A DNA stretch of 25,912 bases from assembly GCA_050292445.1 (NCBI GenBank), contig JBNKLQ010000059.1, positions 1 to 25,912 on the forward strand, written 5' to 3'. This document shows, in pieces, positions 1-8,181 of this stretch. Under the pieces are notes generated by a model. The model made no database searches and was not told the DNA's origin. It worked only from the letters and a program-made list of their open reading frames with translations. Every line of letters begins with the position of its first letter. Position 1 is the stretch's first letter. This stretch comes from Leptofilum sp050292445. Its GTDB lineage: Bacteria; Chloroflexota; Anaerolineae; Promineifilales; Promineifilaceae. The translations under genes and the position numbers were made by a program.

Positions 1-1
1 T

Positions 2-1495
2 ATTAGCTTTTTTGGTTTTTTGGCCCTCGTTGTCGTTTTCCCCATTTATGCCTGGTATGAACCAGACTTACGCAACATGGCCCAGGATGATTTGCAAAAC
101 CAGTACGTCACTGAGGCGTCGGTTATCTACATCGAGAACTGCGCCGTTTGCCACGGCATTGAGGGAGAAGGCATTGGGGCTACCCCGGCATTGAACAACC
201 CTGCTTTGCAAACGGCCGCTTACGAAGACCTCTTTAAAGTCATTGCTCGTGGTCGTTATGGCACCGCCATGACCGGCTGGCACGAAGACGAAGGCGGCCT
301 CTACAACGATTATCAAATTCAGCAGCTCGTCGCCCTTATTCGCTATGCCGACTGGACCCAAATCGGCGAACTGGCTGCGTCGCAAGGGCTGATTCCGCCC
401 ACGCTGCCCATTCCTTCAGTTGATCCGGCAATGGTGGCCCAAATCGAGGCAATGAGCGCCGAATCTGGCTCCGAATGGGCCGCAGGTTTTCAACTCTACG
501 CCAGCAACTGCACCGTTTGCCACGGCATCGAGGGCGAAGGCAGCGACCTGGGTCCATCGCTTAACAATGATGACATTCAAAGCCGTGATGCTGAGGAGCT
601 GATTCGCATCGTGAGCGAAGGGGTTAGCGGCACAGCGATGGTGCCCTGGCACAACGCCCTCACCCCGGCTGAGATTGAATCTATTGTGGGCTTTTTACAG
701 CATTGGGACGAAATCGAGGCAGAAGGTGTGGTGCTTACCCCGCCAGAACCGATTTGGGTTGATATTGAAGACCCCGTAGCCATGGAAGCCTTGGGTGAAC
801 GCATCTTCAGCACCACTTGCGTGGCCTGCCACGGTGAAGAGGGCAGCGGCGGCACAGGCCCGGCGCTCAACAGCCAGCAGGTGCTCACTGCCAAAACGGA
901 CGAGCAAATCCATGACACCATCGTCAACGGCGGCTGGCGACCCAACAGCACCATGCCCTCCTTTGGCGATCGGCTGACCAGCGTGGAGATTGATGCCCTG
1001 GTTTCCTACATTCGCGCCTGGGAACCGACGGCACCCTTTGTGGAAAATCCGCGTGGCACGCAGCAGGGCGGTGGTCCACCGTGGCTGCGCACTAGCGACG
1101 GCACCACCACAACGACGCCTGCCGGTGGTGGTCGGGGGCAAGGTGGTCCGCCCTGGCGTGACTCCGGTTCACCGCCTGGACAATCGAACCAGGGCACGAC
1201 GACTGATGCGGCCGTTCCCGCCGAGCAAGGCCCAACGATTGCCGTCCAGGGCACGGTAGCGGCCATCGAAAACAACCTGCTCACCGTACAGACGGCCGAT
1301 GGCTCCCTGGTTGAGGCAATGCTAGGACCGCCCTGGTTCTGGTCTGAGCAAGGGATTGTGATCAACGTGGGGGATGCCGTCTCGCTGGAAGGCTTTGAAT
1401 CCACCGACCACATGGAAGTGAACTGGATTACCAACCAGACCAGCGGCGTGACGAAGTTTTTGCGGGAAAACGGACTGCCTGTTTGGACGCAGTGA
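2..1495 (+). CDS. Membrane-anchored tri-heme c-type cytochrome, 5' end outside window
   Basis: An electron-transfer protein, probably held in the membrane by an N-terminal helix with its haem domains outside the cytoplasm. The frame is open to the window edge, and the first visible residues (ISFFGFLALVVVFPIYAW) look like the end of a transmembrane anchor, so the true start is upstream. Counting from the TTG at 20, three class I cytochrome c domains carry CAVCH (residue 41), CTVCH (164) and CVACH (267). Each has a plausible downstream Met axial ligand (GTAMTGW, GTAMVPW, NSTMPSF). A Gly/Pro/Thr-rich linker with GGPPW repeats (about 345-400) leads to a small C-terminal beta-rich domain holding another GPPWFW. 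The TGA stop lies in an AATCAGT-type repeat shared with the convergent gene. The redox partner cannot be named from this window. Confidence 0.9.
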   Translation: MSFFGFLALVVVFPIYAWYEPDLRNMAQDDLQNQYVTEASVIYIENCAVCHGIEGEGIGATPALNNPALQTAAYEDLFKVIARGRYGTAMTGWHEDEGGLYNDYQIQQLVALIRYADWTQIGELAASQGLIPPTLPIPSVDPAMVAQIEAMSAESGSEWAAGFQLYASNCTVCHGIEGEGSDLGPSLNNDDIQSRDAEELIRIVSEGVSGTAMVPWHNALTPAEIESIVGFLQHWDEIEAEGVVLTPPEPIWVDIEDPVAMEALGERIFSTTCVACHGEEGSGGTGPALNSQQVLTAKTDEQIHDTIVNGGWRPNSTMPSFGDRLTSVEIDALVSYIRAWEPTAPFVENPRGTQQGGGPPWLRTSDGTTTTTPAGGGRGQGGPPWRDSGSPPGQSNQGTTTDAAVPAEQGPTIAVQGTVAAIENNLLTVQTADGSLVEAMLGPPWFWSEQGIVINVGDAVSLEGFESTDHMEVNWITNQTSGVTKFLRENGLPVWTQ

Positions 1496-1569
1496 TCGGT
1501 AATCAGTAGGTCAGTATTCAGTTCGCATTACGTTAAAATTGAATACTGATTCACTGGTCACTGATTACT
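1493..1569. repeat. AATCAGT-family repeat between convergent genes
   Basis: This short region holds degenerate copies of AATCAGT and its complement ACTGATT, with variants such as GGTCAGT and TATTCAGT. The two orientations face each other (CAGTATTCA near 1512, TGAATACTG near 1540), so the RNA could fold from either strand and may end transcription of both genes. The cytochrome TGA and the methyltransferase TAA both fall inside repeat units. The terminator role is inferred; there is no clean T-run. Confidence 0.7.
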
Positions 1570-2410
1570 GAAAATGTGCCGATTCCCAGCCCAGAATCGC
1601 TTTCTTGCGGCTGGTGCCCCAGCGGTAGTTGCCCAGGTTGCCCGCCTGCTGAATGACGCGGTGGCAGGGGATGAGGTAAGCGATGGGGTTACTGCCAGTG
1701 GCGCTGCCTACGGCGCGGAAGGCCTTGGGGTTGCTAATCATCTGGGCCACGGTGCTATATGAAACGGCCGTTCCCATCGGAATCTTTAACAAGGCTTGCC
1801 ACACCTGAATCTGAAAGTTGGTGCCTTTGAGGTAGAGGGGGAGAGACGGCCGTTCTTCCGCGTTGCTTAAGTTGAAAATAGGATCGATAAACGGCCGTGT
1901 CGCTTCTTCATCTGCCACAAATTTGGCCTGGGGCCAACTAGCTTTCAATTCATCCAGCGTTGCCTCGCGATCACCATCAGCTACAAATTGAAGGCCACAA
2001 ATGCCGCGTTCGGTTAGGGCAATGAGGCATTGGCCAAAGGGCGAGTCGTGGAAGCCGTACTGGATGGTGAGGCCCGCGCCTTTTTGTTTGAATTCGCCAG
2101 GGGTGATGGCTTCGTGGGTGACGAACAGGTCGTGCAGGCGGCTGGGGCTGGAGAGGCCCGCTTCATAGGTTGTGTCTAAAATGGATTGCGAATCGGCCAG
2201 CAGCTTTTTGGCGTGTTGGATGGTGAGGAATTGCAAGAAGCGCTTGGGGCTGGTGCCCGCCCAGCGGCTAAACAGTCGCTGAAAGTGATATTCGCTTAAA
2301 CCAACGTGAGAGGCGATTTCGGCCAGCGAGGGTTGGTTCTGAAAGTTCTGTTCAAGATAGTGGATGGCGGCTTCGATACGGCCGTAATCAGCCGATAGTT
2401 CAGCAAACAT
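1565..2410 (-). CDS. AraC-type HTH / methylated-DNA-protein-cysteine S-methyltransferase fusion
   Basis: Repairs O6-alkylguanine by transferring the alkyl group to its own cysteine, and probably regulates transcription through an N-terminal AraC/XylS helix-turn-helix. It is 281 aa. The AraC region spans about 8-105 (LAEIASHVGLSEYHFQRLF, then the second helix pair), and the methyltransferase domain follows, ending in the active-site motif IPCHRV with Cys249. It resembles Ada without the N-terminal zinc/phosphotriester domain. I chose the ATG at 2410 because GGAGG lies just upstream; a longer frame to 2479 would translate a CGCAGATT-type repeat. It lies downstream of queG on the same strand with a 112-nt gap. 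The last codons and TAA come from an AATCAGT repeat. Confidence 0.93.
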   Translation of the reverse strand: MFAELSADYGRIEAAIHYLEQNFQNQPSLAEIASHVGLSEYHFQRLFSRWAGTSPKRFLQFLTIQHAKKLLADSQSILDTTYEAGLSSPSRLHDLFVTHEAITPGEFKQKGAGLTIQYGFHDSPFGQCLIALTERGICGLQFVADGDREATLDELKASWPQAKFVADEEATRPFIDPIFNLSNAEERPSLPLYLKGTNFQIQVWQALLKIPMGTAVSYSTVAQMISNPKAFRAVGSATGSNPIAYLIPCHRVIQQAGNLGNYRWGTSRKKAILGWESAHFQ

Positions 2411-2429
2411 GGGTAATCCTCCAAAATTA

Positions 2430-2465
2430 ATCCGCAGATTTCGCAGATGAACGCAGATTCGTTGA
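2430..2465. repeat. CGCAGATT repeat upstream of the AraC/MGMT gene
   Basis: Three closely spaced copies of a CGCAGAT-like unit begin about 22 nt upstream of the ATG at 2410, between it and queG. The unit resembles the CGCAGAG elements upstream of paaC, the crotonase gene and queG in this window. Confidence 0.6.
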
Positions 2466-2522
2466 TTTAATGACCACATTTTAGGCGAGTTGAGGGCTGT
2501 TCTCCACCCACTTCTTGCTCAA

Positions 2523-3677
2523 TTATTCAGTGGAAGAGGCAAGCTCGGCAAGAACGGCCGTATCCCCCTCCACCTTCCTCAAACCCGCCAGCGCTAAATT
2601 GGCCTGCTCCCCACCAATTTGCTGCAAAGCCCACACCGCATGGCCGCGAATGATGGGTTCTGGATCAGAGAGCAGGTTGATGAGGGCGGGAACGGCCGTT
2701 TCACTCCCCCAATTCCCTGCCGCCACACACGCATTGCGCACCAGCCGCGTCCGTTTGATCCGTTTGATGGGGCTGTGGGCGAAGCGGGTGGCAAAGCTGG
2801 CGCTGTCCAGAGTGAGCAAGTCCAGTAAGGGGGGAGCAGCATTGTCCCATTCGTCATCTGGATAAAAAGCCACCTCCTTTGTTTTCCGGGCAAAGCGGTT
2901 AAAGGGACACACCACTTGGCAGATGTCACAGCCGTAGACCCAGTTGCCTAGAAACGGCCGTAATTCTCTCGGAATCCACCCTTTTAGCTCAATGGTCAGG
3001 TAGGAGATGCAGCGGCGGGCGTCCAGCACGTACGGCTGGGGGAATGCGTTGGTGGGGCAGGCGTCCAGGCAGCGGTGGCAGCTGCCGCAGGAGGGCATTT
3101 GGGTGGAGATTGGAGATTGGAGATTGGGCAAATCTTTAATCTCCAGCGTCGTCAAAATCTCGCCCAAAAAGAAAAAGGAACCGCGCTTCGGGGCAATCAG
3201 CATCGTGTTTTTGCCGGTGAAACCCAGTCCGGCAGCGGCGGCGTGGTCGCGCTCCAGAATCGCGCCGGTATCGACGTACACTTTGGTGGCGATGTCGCTG
3301 TTGGTCTGTTGCGCTTTGAGCCAGGAGGCCAATTCTTCCAGGCGCGGGGTCATCACGTCGTGGTAATCCACGCCCCAGGCGTAGTTGGAGATGCGCCCCC
3401 GGCTGGGATCGTTGGCGATGGCGGGTGGCAGCGGCATGGTGCTGTATGCCAGCCCGACGCAGATGATCGTTTGCACGCCGGGCAAGATGACGTTGAGGTC
3501 CTGTCGCCGTGCCAGCCGGTCTGGCCGGGCCAGGTAGCCCATCTGCCCGTGCATCTCGGCTTCGATCCATTTTAGGTAGGCGTTTAGGTTGGGGCTGGGA
3601 ACGGCCGTAACCACACCCACCATGTTAAATCCCAACGCCTGGGCCTGTTGTTCTAACTGCTGCAATAACTCTGCCAT
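2523..3677 (-). CDS. queG: Epoxyqueuosine reductase QueG
   Basis: Catalyses the last step of queuosine synthesis, reducing epoxyqueuosine in tRNA with cobalamin and two [4Fe-4S] clusters. It is 384 aa, the usual length. The N-terminal cobalamin-binding region includes GVDYHDVM and the DTGAILERDHAAAAGLGFTG segment. The ferredoxin part has CGSCHRCLDACP and CDICQVVCP, and the C-terminus is HEAT-like (about 330-384). The ATG at 3677 is chosen because upstream codons translate an intergenic repeat; no strong Shine-Dalgarno is visible. Oddity: just before the first Cys motif, 21 nt made of three AATCTCC heptamers encode NLQSPIS, the same repeat found in noncoding DNA near 11680. The region is a variable loop, so activity is probably kept. 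Confidence 0.96.
   Translation of the reverse strand: MAELLQQLEQQAQALGFNMVGVVTAVPSPNLNAYLKWIEAEMHGQMGYLARPDRLARRQDLNVILPGVQTIICVGLAYSTMPLPPAIANDPSRGRISNYAWGVDYHDVMTPRLEELASWLKAQQTNSDIATKVYVDTGAILERDHAAAAGLGFTGKNTMLIAPKRGSFFFLGEILTTLEIKDLPNLQSPISTQMPSCGSCHRCLDACPTNAFPQPYVLDARRCISYLTIELKGWIPRELRPFLGNWVYGCDICQVVCPFNRFARKTKEVAFYPDDEWDNAAPPLLDLLTLDSASFATRFAHSPIKRIKRTRLVRNACVAAGNWGSETAVPALINLLSDPEPIIRGHAVWALQQIGGEQANLALAGLRKVEGDTAVLAELASSTE
3105..3144. repeat. GGAGATT heptamer array inside queG
   Basis: Three perfect tandem GGAGATT units (3105-3125) are followed by an inverted AATCTCC (3138-3144). On the coding strand this adds NLQSPIS to QueG without breaking the frame. Confidence 0.9.
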
Positions 3678-3726
3678 GACCCAAATGGTAAGGCGGCAGT
3701 AATTAATCGTCAATGAAAGCCTTTTT

Positions 3727-3828
3727 GGAACACAGAGTTTCACAGAGATAAACGGAGTTACACAGAGGCAAGGAGAAAAGAGAAATCTCTGCGTTACTCC
3801 GCGACTCCTCAGTGCAACTCTGCGTTCC
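3727..3828. repeat. CACAGAG/CGCAGAG inverted-repeat element upstream of queG
   Basis: A roughly 100-bp element with near-perfect inverted ends: GGAACACAGAGTT at 3727-3739 and AACTCTGCGTTCC at 3816-3828 (12 of 13 pair). Inside are more ACAGAG and CTCTGCG units, so the whole could fold into a long hairpin. The left end matches the elements at 20719 and 23862. It lies 49 nt upstream of queG and in the divergent region with the STAS operon. No coding potential is seen. Confidence 0.7.
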
Positions 3829-3872
3829 TATTTTCTTCGCAACGTGCAGACAATCGCCAATCGTCAATTGCG

Positions 3873-3881
3873 TGTTATAAT
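3873..3881 (+). promoter_or_regulatory. Possible extended -10 promoter for the STAS operon
   Basis: TGTTATAAT matches an extended -10 (TGnTATAAT) and lies 41 nt before the first STAS ATG. No good -35 is visible, as expected for extended -10 promoters. It follows short AATCGTCAAT-like repeats. Confidence 0.4.
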
Positions 3882-3922
3882 TTGCCAGAATGCTTACCGA
3901 CCAATAGAAGGAGGAATTATCC

Positions 3923-4270
3923 ATGAGCGATACAGCAGTAAATGTAAGCGTAGAATCAATGAAGCGGGTGGACTTGGTAACTGTCAGTGGGCGCATTGAC
4001 AGCAGCAATGCCGCTGAATTTGAGGGGAATTTAAAAGAGCTGACGGAAAACGGCCGTCACAGTTTAGTGTTAAATTTGGCAGGTGTGTCTTACATGAGTA
4101 GTGCAGGGCTGCGGACGTTGGTCTCTACCCTGAAAGAGTGCAAGAAGCGCAGTGGCGATGTGCGGCTGGCCTCTCCATCTGAGCGCGTGGCGGAAGTGCT
4201 TTCGCTGGCTGGTTTGGATTCGCTGTTCAAAGTTTACGAAGATGATACTGCTGCGGTTGGCAGCTTCTAA
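3923..4270 (+). CDS. STAS-domain anti-sigma factor antagonist (first copy)
   Basis: An RsbV/SpoIIAA-like protein that, when unphosphorylated, binds the anti-sigma kinase and frees its partner. At 115 aa it is one STAS domain. The phosphoacceptor loop reads YMSSAGLR; the serine matching SpoIIAA Ser58 is kept, but the usual preceding Asp is Ser. AGAAGGAGG sits close before the ATG. It opens a four-gene operon with the kinase, a second STAS protein and a PP2C phosphatase, all on the same strand. The gap to the kinase is 80 nt. Confidence 0.95.
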   Translation: MSDTAVNVSVESMKRVDLVTVSGRIDSSNAAEFEGNLKELTENGRHSLVLNLAGVSYMSSAGLRTLVSTLKECKKRSGDVRLASPSERVAEVLSLAGLDSLFKVYEDDTAAVGSF

Positions 4271-4350
4271 GTTTGCGGCCGTATTCAGTAAGCAGGTACA
4301 GGTAGTAACTAACGTCAACTGCTTGCTGATTACCCCTCTTTATTCCTCAC

Positions 4351-4797
4351 ATGGGTGTTAAACACGTCCTAACCGTTCCCGGACGTTACGAAGAAATTCA
4401 AAAAATCTGCCAATTTGTGGCTGAAGGTGCTGCTGAAAGCGGGCTGGATGAAACGGCCGTTTTTCATATTGAGCTGGCCTGCGATGAAGCCTGCACCAAT
4501 ATTATTGAGCACGCCTACGGCGGCGAAGACAAAGGCGAGATCAATATCAGCTGGCAGTTGAAGGATTCGACCTTTACCATCACTCTTCACGATAACGGCC
4601 GTTCCTTCAATCCAGAAGCCGTTCCCCAACCCGCCCTGCCCCCAACACCACCGGATTCCGCATCCTCGCCAGACATTGACAATGTGAAGGTAGGGGGGCT
4701 GGGCATCCATTTTATGCGGCAGCTGATGGATGACGTGCAGTTCGATTTTGATGAGAAAGAGGGAAATACGTTGGTTTTGGTGAAAAACAAATCATGA
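4351..4797 (+). CDS. Anti-sigma regulatory factor, RsbW/SpoIIAB-type Ser kinase
   Basis: A cytoplasmic GHKL-fold protein kinase that would phosphorylate STAS serines and sequester a sigma factor or other target. It is 148 aa. Visible ATP-site motifs are the N box (DEACTNIIEHAY, E45/N50), the G1 box (HDNGRSF, D81) and GGLGIHFM (115-122). A Pro/Ser-rich loop at 90-110 (QPALPPTPPDS) lengthens the ATP lid. It overlaps the next STAS gene by 4 nt (ATGA), so translation is probably coupled and the two products likely interact. Confidence 0.94.
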   Translation: MGVKHVLTVPGRYEEIQKICQFVAEGAAESGLDETAVFHIELACDEACTNIIEHAYGGEDKGEINISWQLKDSTFTITLHDNGRSFNPEAVPQPALPPTPPDSASSPDIDNVKVGGLGIHFMRQLMDDVQFDFDEKEGNTLVLVKNKS

Positions 4798-5147
4798 GCG
4801 GCATGAATATTTGGGAAGAAGCAGCTGAGGATAATATTTGGATTGTGGGGATAAACGGCCGTTTAGATCAAACCCTCAACCCCATCCTGGAACAACACCT
4901 CACCACGTTGCTGGACGACGGCCGAGCCAAGCTGGTGGTTGATCTGAGCCAGACCAACTACATCAACAGTGGTGGCCTGCGTACGTTGGTCACTGGCTGG
5001 CGCAAAGCCCGACAGCAGCAAGGCAATCTGGTTTTGTGTGGGCTAGACGGCCGTCTCCAAGAAATCTTTGGCATGGTCGGCTTCGATCAGCTATTCCAGA
5101 TATATCCCAATCGCCAGGCGGCCCAGCAAGGTCTGTCCCAACTCTAA
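4794..5147 (+). CDS. STAS-domain anti-sigma factor antagonist (second copy)
   Basis: A second 117-aa STAS protein, diverged from the one at 3923. Its phosphoacceptor loop reads YINSGGLR, with the phosphorylatable serine kept and the preceding Asp replaced by Asn. Its start overlaps the kinase stop (ATGA), marking it as the kinase's closest partner. Two STAS proteins around one kinase suggest either two inputs to one switch or one substrate plus one stressosome-like scaffold; the sequence does not decide. The phosphatase starts 17 nt downstream. Confidence 0.94.
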   Translation: MSGMNIWEEAAEDNIWIVGINGRLDQTLNPILEQHLTTLLDDGRAKLVVDLSQTNYINSGGLRTLVTGWRKARQQQGNLVLCGLDGRLQEIFGMVGFDQLFQIYPNRQAAQQGLSQL

Positions 5148-5163
5148 ATTCAGCACCATTTCA

Positions 5164-8118
5164 ATGAGTTCTATGTCCATTTTGGCAGCCATTTTCGGAC
5201 AAACAATGGACGGTCTTTCGTGGCCGTCTATTTCTTTTGCTTTGCTGATTGGGGCGCTGACCCTGTCGGCCTACATTCTGCTGCGCCGCTACCGCTCACG
5301 CCAACTGCTCATCCAGCGCGTGGCAGAGTTGGAAGCCCTCAGCGATGCAGGCCGTGCCCTGGTGGCGGCCCAACTGGATGTGGACGCCCTGGCCGAACTC
5401 ATCGCCAATGAAGCCGGGCAGGTGATCGACAATTATACCTTTCAGGTGGGTCTGTTTGAAGAGAGCGATTACCACATTCTCCACTGGAAGATTCGTGGCG
5501 TGCGGCAAGAAACCCCGCAAATCTATGATCTTAGCGAAGAAGGCGGCATCATTAGCTGGGTGCGCGAAAGTAAACGGCCGTTGTTGGTGCGTGATTTTCA
5601 GCGCGAGCTAAACAGCCTGCCTGCCCAACCGCGTTACATCAGCAACTCCCCGCCACGTTCTGCGCTGTTCATTCCCATGGTGAGCGGTGACCGTACCATT
5701 GGCATTGTGGCGGCGCAAAGCAGTGAACCCAACCGCTTCAGCGAAGAAGATATGCGCCGCCTGACGATTTTGGCCAATCAGGCCGCAGCGGCTGTGGCCC
5801 ACGCCTTGCTGTTTGCCCAGGAGCGGACGCGCTCAGCTCATCTGGAGCTGGTGGGCCAAATCGGGCTGGAAATCAGCAAGGTGCAAAACCAGGAGGAGAT
5901 ATTTCGTCAGGTGGTGAAATTGACGCAGGAAACCTTTAATTTTCACCTGGTTTCTATTTTTGGCATTGATCCAGCAACGGGGGAGGCGGTAATCCAGGCT
6001 AGCAGCGATACCGACATTTTTGCCCAGGCGTGGCGCGTCCAGCCAGGGGTTGGCCTGATTGGTACGGCCGTTGCCAACCAGCAAACCGTTATCAGCAATA
6101 ACACGGCCGAAGATGAACGTTTCGTCTCCCAGGACAATCCGCTGGAAAATAGTACCCGCTCTGAAATGGCCCTGCCGCTTATCATTGATGGCGAGGTAGT
6201 TGGCGTGCTGGACGTGCAAAGTCCCAAAACGGGCGTTTTCAGCCGCATCGAAAAGATGACCCTGGAGGCGCTGTCGGCGGAGATTGCCATTTCCATTAGT
6301 AAGCTGCGCCAGCTGGCTCGCCAGCGAGAGCAAGCCTGGTTGTCTACTGCCCAATTGCAAGTGGCTGAAGCCATCAGCCGTAGCGCTGACCTGGAAGAAA
6401 TTTTGTCTTCCGTCAATCGCCTGACAACGATGCTGGCCGGGGTGCCATTTTGCGCCATTTTGCTGTGGGATGAGGAAACGGCCGTTTATCGTGGCAGTCA
6501 TAGCATTGGCTTTACGTTGGAAGGCCAGCAGCTCATTCAGCAGCAGCGCCTGGAAATTGGTGATTGGCCCGCCTTGGACGCAGTGCATGTGGGGCAGGAA
6601 CGGCTCACAACAAAAAAGATCCCCCATTGGCTGCAATACATGGCAGAGGGTCAGACGCAACCCACTTCCCTTCTCTTGCTGCCTGTTTGTACCATTACTG
6701 AAGCTATCTTGGGCGTAATGATTGTGAGCGAGGCTCCACCCATCGGGCATTATTCAGATGTGCTGCAAACGCCAGGGCGACGTGAAGATTTGCTGGAAAG
6801 CATCAGCCAGCAGCTGGCGCGCGGCCTGGAAAACTGGCAGTTGCGCAATGCCCAGCAGGAAGAAGCGTGGGTGAACACGGCGCTCTTCCAGGTGGCGGCG
6901 GCCGTCAACAGCCTGATCGACCTGAACGAGATTTTAGACACGATTGCCCGGCTGGTGCCCATGCTGGTGGGAGTGGAATCGTGCATTATTCTCATTTGGG
7001 ACAAGGAGCGGGAGCAGTTTCGGCCTGGTCCCAGCTATGGCATTAATGAGATGGGGCGTGGCCTTCTGGAAACGTTGGCCTTGGACCAGGAAGAGTTTGA
7101 TGAGATTTCGCCTCGCCTGGCCGATGGCTTGTCGCCAACTGGCACCTACTACGTTATTCAGCTGCCCGGCTGGTTGGAAAAAGTTTTGGGCACCGAGCAG
7201 GCCTTTGCTTTTCCCCTGAACGCGCGGGGGCAGCTAGTGGGGGCGATGGTGGTTGGTTCGTTGATGGAAAACGGGCAGTCGCTTTCCACGCGGCGTCTTA
7301 ATATTCTCACTGGCGTGGCGCATCAGGCAGCAACGGCCGTTGTCAATAACCACCTCTACCACGAAGCTGCCGAGCGCGACCGGCTGGAGCGCGAGCTGGA
7401 TGTGGCCCGGGGCATCCAGGCCAGTCTCATCCCCGACGGCAATCCTAACATTCCTGGCTGCTCTGTTGCCAGCTATTGGTTGGCCGCCCGCCAGGTCAGC
7501 GGCGATTTCTATGACTTTCTTCCCCTGCGAGACGGCAGTTGGGGCGTTGTCGTGGCCGACGTGGCCGACAAAGGCATTCCAGCAGCCCTTTTTATGGCGC
7601 TGTGCCGCACCATTTTGCGCACGGTGGCCATCAGCCGAGATGATCCGGCAGAGGCGCTCATTCGCGCCAACGAAATTATCAATCAAGACACCCAATCCGA
7701 TCTGTTTGTTACGGTTTTTTACGCTATCTGGAACCCGGAAACGCAGCGGATTTGTTATGCTAATGCCGGCCATAACCCGCCTTTGCTGCTGCGGCGGGAT
7801 GGGTCATCCCAGTTGCTATCGGATCATGGCATGGCGCTGGGCGTGGTGCCAACCGTGACGATGAAGAGCCAAACTATCAAGTTTTTGCCAGGAGATACCT
7901 TGCTGTTGTACACCGATGGCGTCACGGAAGCGATGAATGAAGATTTTGATGAATTTGGTATCGGCCGCTTGGAGCAAGCTGCCGTGAAAAATCGGCAGCG
8001 CCCTGCCAAACTGATTGCTCGCAGCATCACCAAGGCCATTCGTACCCATGCTGGGGACACGCCACAGTTTGATGATATTACGCTGGTGGTGATGAAGCGG
8101 GAAGATGGTGGCCTGTAG
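5164..8118 (+). CDS. Membrane-anchored four-GAF SpoIIE/RsbU-type PP2C phosphatase
   Basis: Expected to dephosphorylate the STAS proteins encoded just upstream in response to ligands or redox state sensed by GAF domains. It is 984 aa from the ATG at 5164; an earlier in-frame start would overlap the STAS gene. One TM helix (about 20-40) is followed by GAF domains at about 60-215, 229-385, 391-560 and 568-735, then a linker helix (RLERELDVARGIQASLIP) and a PP2C domain (about 748-980). The phosphatase motifs are VSGDFYDF, DVADKGIPAALFMA, YTDGVTEAM and DDITLVV, which carry the metal-binding aspartates. GAF3 and GAF4 open alike (AWLSTAQLQVAEAIS and AWVNTALFQVAAAVN) and likely arose by duplication. 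Confidence 0.95.
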   Translation: MSSMSILAAIFGQTMDGLSWPSISFALLIGALTLSAYILLRRYRSRQLLIQRVAELEALSDAGRALVAAQLDVDALAELIANEAGQVIDNYTFQVGLFEESDYHILHWKIRGVRQETPQIYDLSEEGGIISWVRESKRPLLVRDFQRELNSLPAQPRYISNSPPRSALFIPMVSGDRTIGIVAAQSSEPNRFSEEDMRRLTILANQAAAAVAHALLFAQERTRSAHLELVGQIGLEISKVQNQEEIFRQVVKLTQETFNFHLVSIFGIDPATGEAVIQASSDTDIFAQAWRVQPGVGLIGTAVANQQTVISNNTAEDERFVSQDNPLENSTRSEMALPLIIDGEVVGVLDVQSPKTGVFSRIEKMTLEALSAEIAISISKLRQLARQREQAWLSTAQLQVAEAISRSADLEEILSSVNRLTTMLAGVPFCAILLWDEETAVYRGSHSIGFTLEGQQLIQQQRLEIGDWPALDAVHVGQERLTTKKIPHWLQYMAEGQTQPTSLLLLPVCTITEAILGVMIVSEAPPIGHYSDVLQTPGRREDLLESISQQLARGLENWQLRNAQQEEAWVNTALFQVAAAVNSLIDLNEILDTIARLVPMLVGVESCIILIWDKEREQFRPGPSYGINEMGRGLLETLALDQEEFDEISPRLADGLSPTGTYYVIQLPGWLEKVLGTEQAFAFPLNARGQLVGAMVVGSLMENGQSLSTRRLNILTGVAHQAATAVVNNHLYHEAAERDRLERELDVARGIQASLIPDGNPNIPGCSVASYWLAARQVSGDFYDFLPLRDGSWGVVVADVADKGIPAALFMALCRTILRTVAISRDDPAEALIRANEIINQDTQSDLFVTVFYAIWNPETQRICYANAGHNPPLLLRRDGSSQLLSDHGMALGVVPTVTMKSQTIKFLPGDTLLLYTDGVTEAMNEDFDEFGIGRLEQAAVKNRQRPAKLIARSITKAIRTHAGDTPQFDDITLVVMKREDGGL

Positions 8119-8181
8119 GATAAAATTTGTGCTCGTTCAGTAATTGAGTAACCGGATAATGAATCACAGAAGGAAATCACA

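Noticed and set aside
3678..3743. Longer N-terminus for QueG
   Set aside because: The extra codons translate intergenic sequence beside a CACAGAG repeat, and the family starts at the MAELLQQL region.
5833..6750. 305-aa minus-strand frame inside the phosphatase gene
   Set aside because: No domain is recognisable, it lies wholly within well-conserved GAF domains, and no ribosome-binding site was seen.
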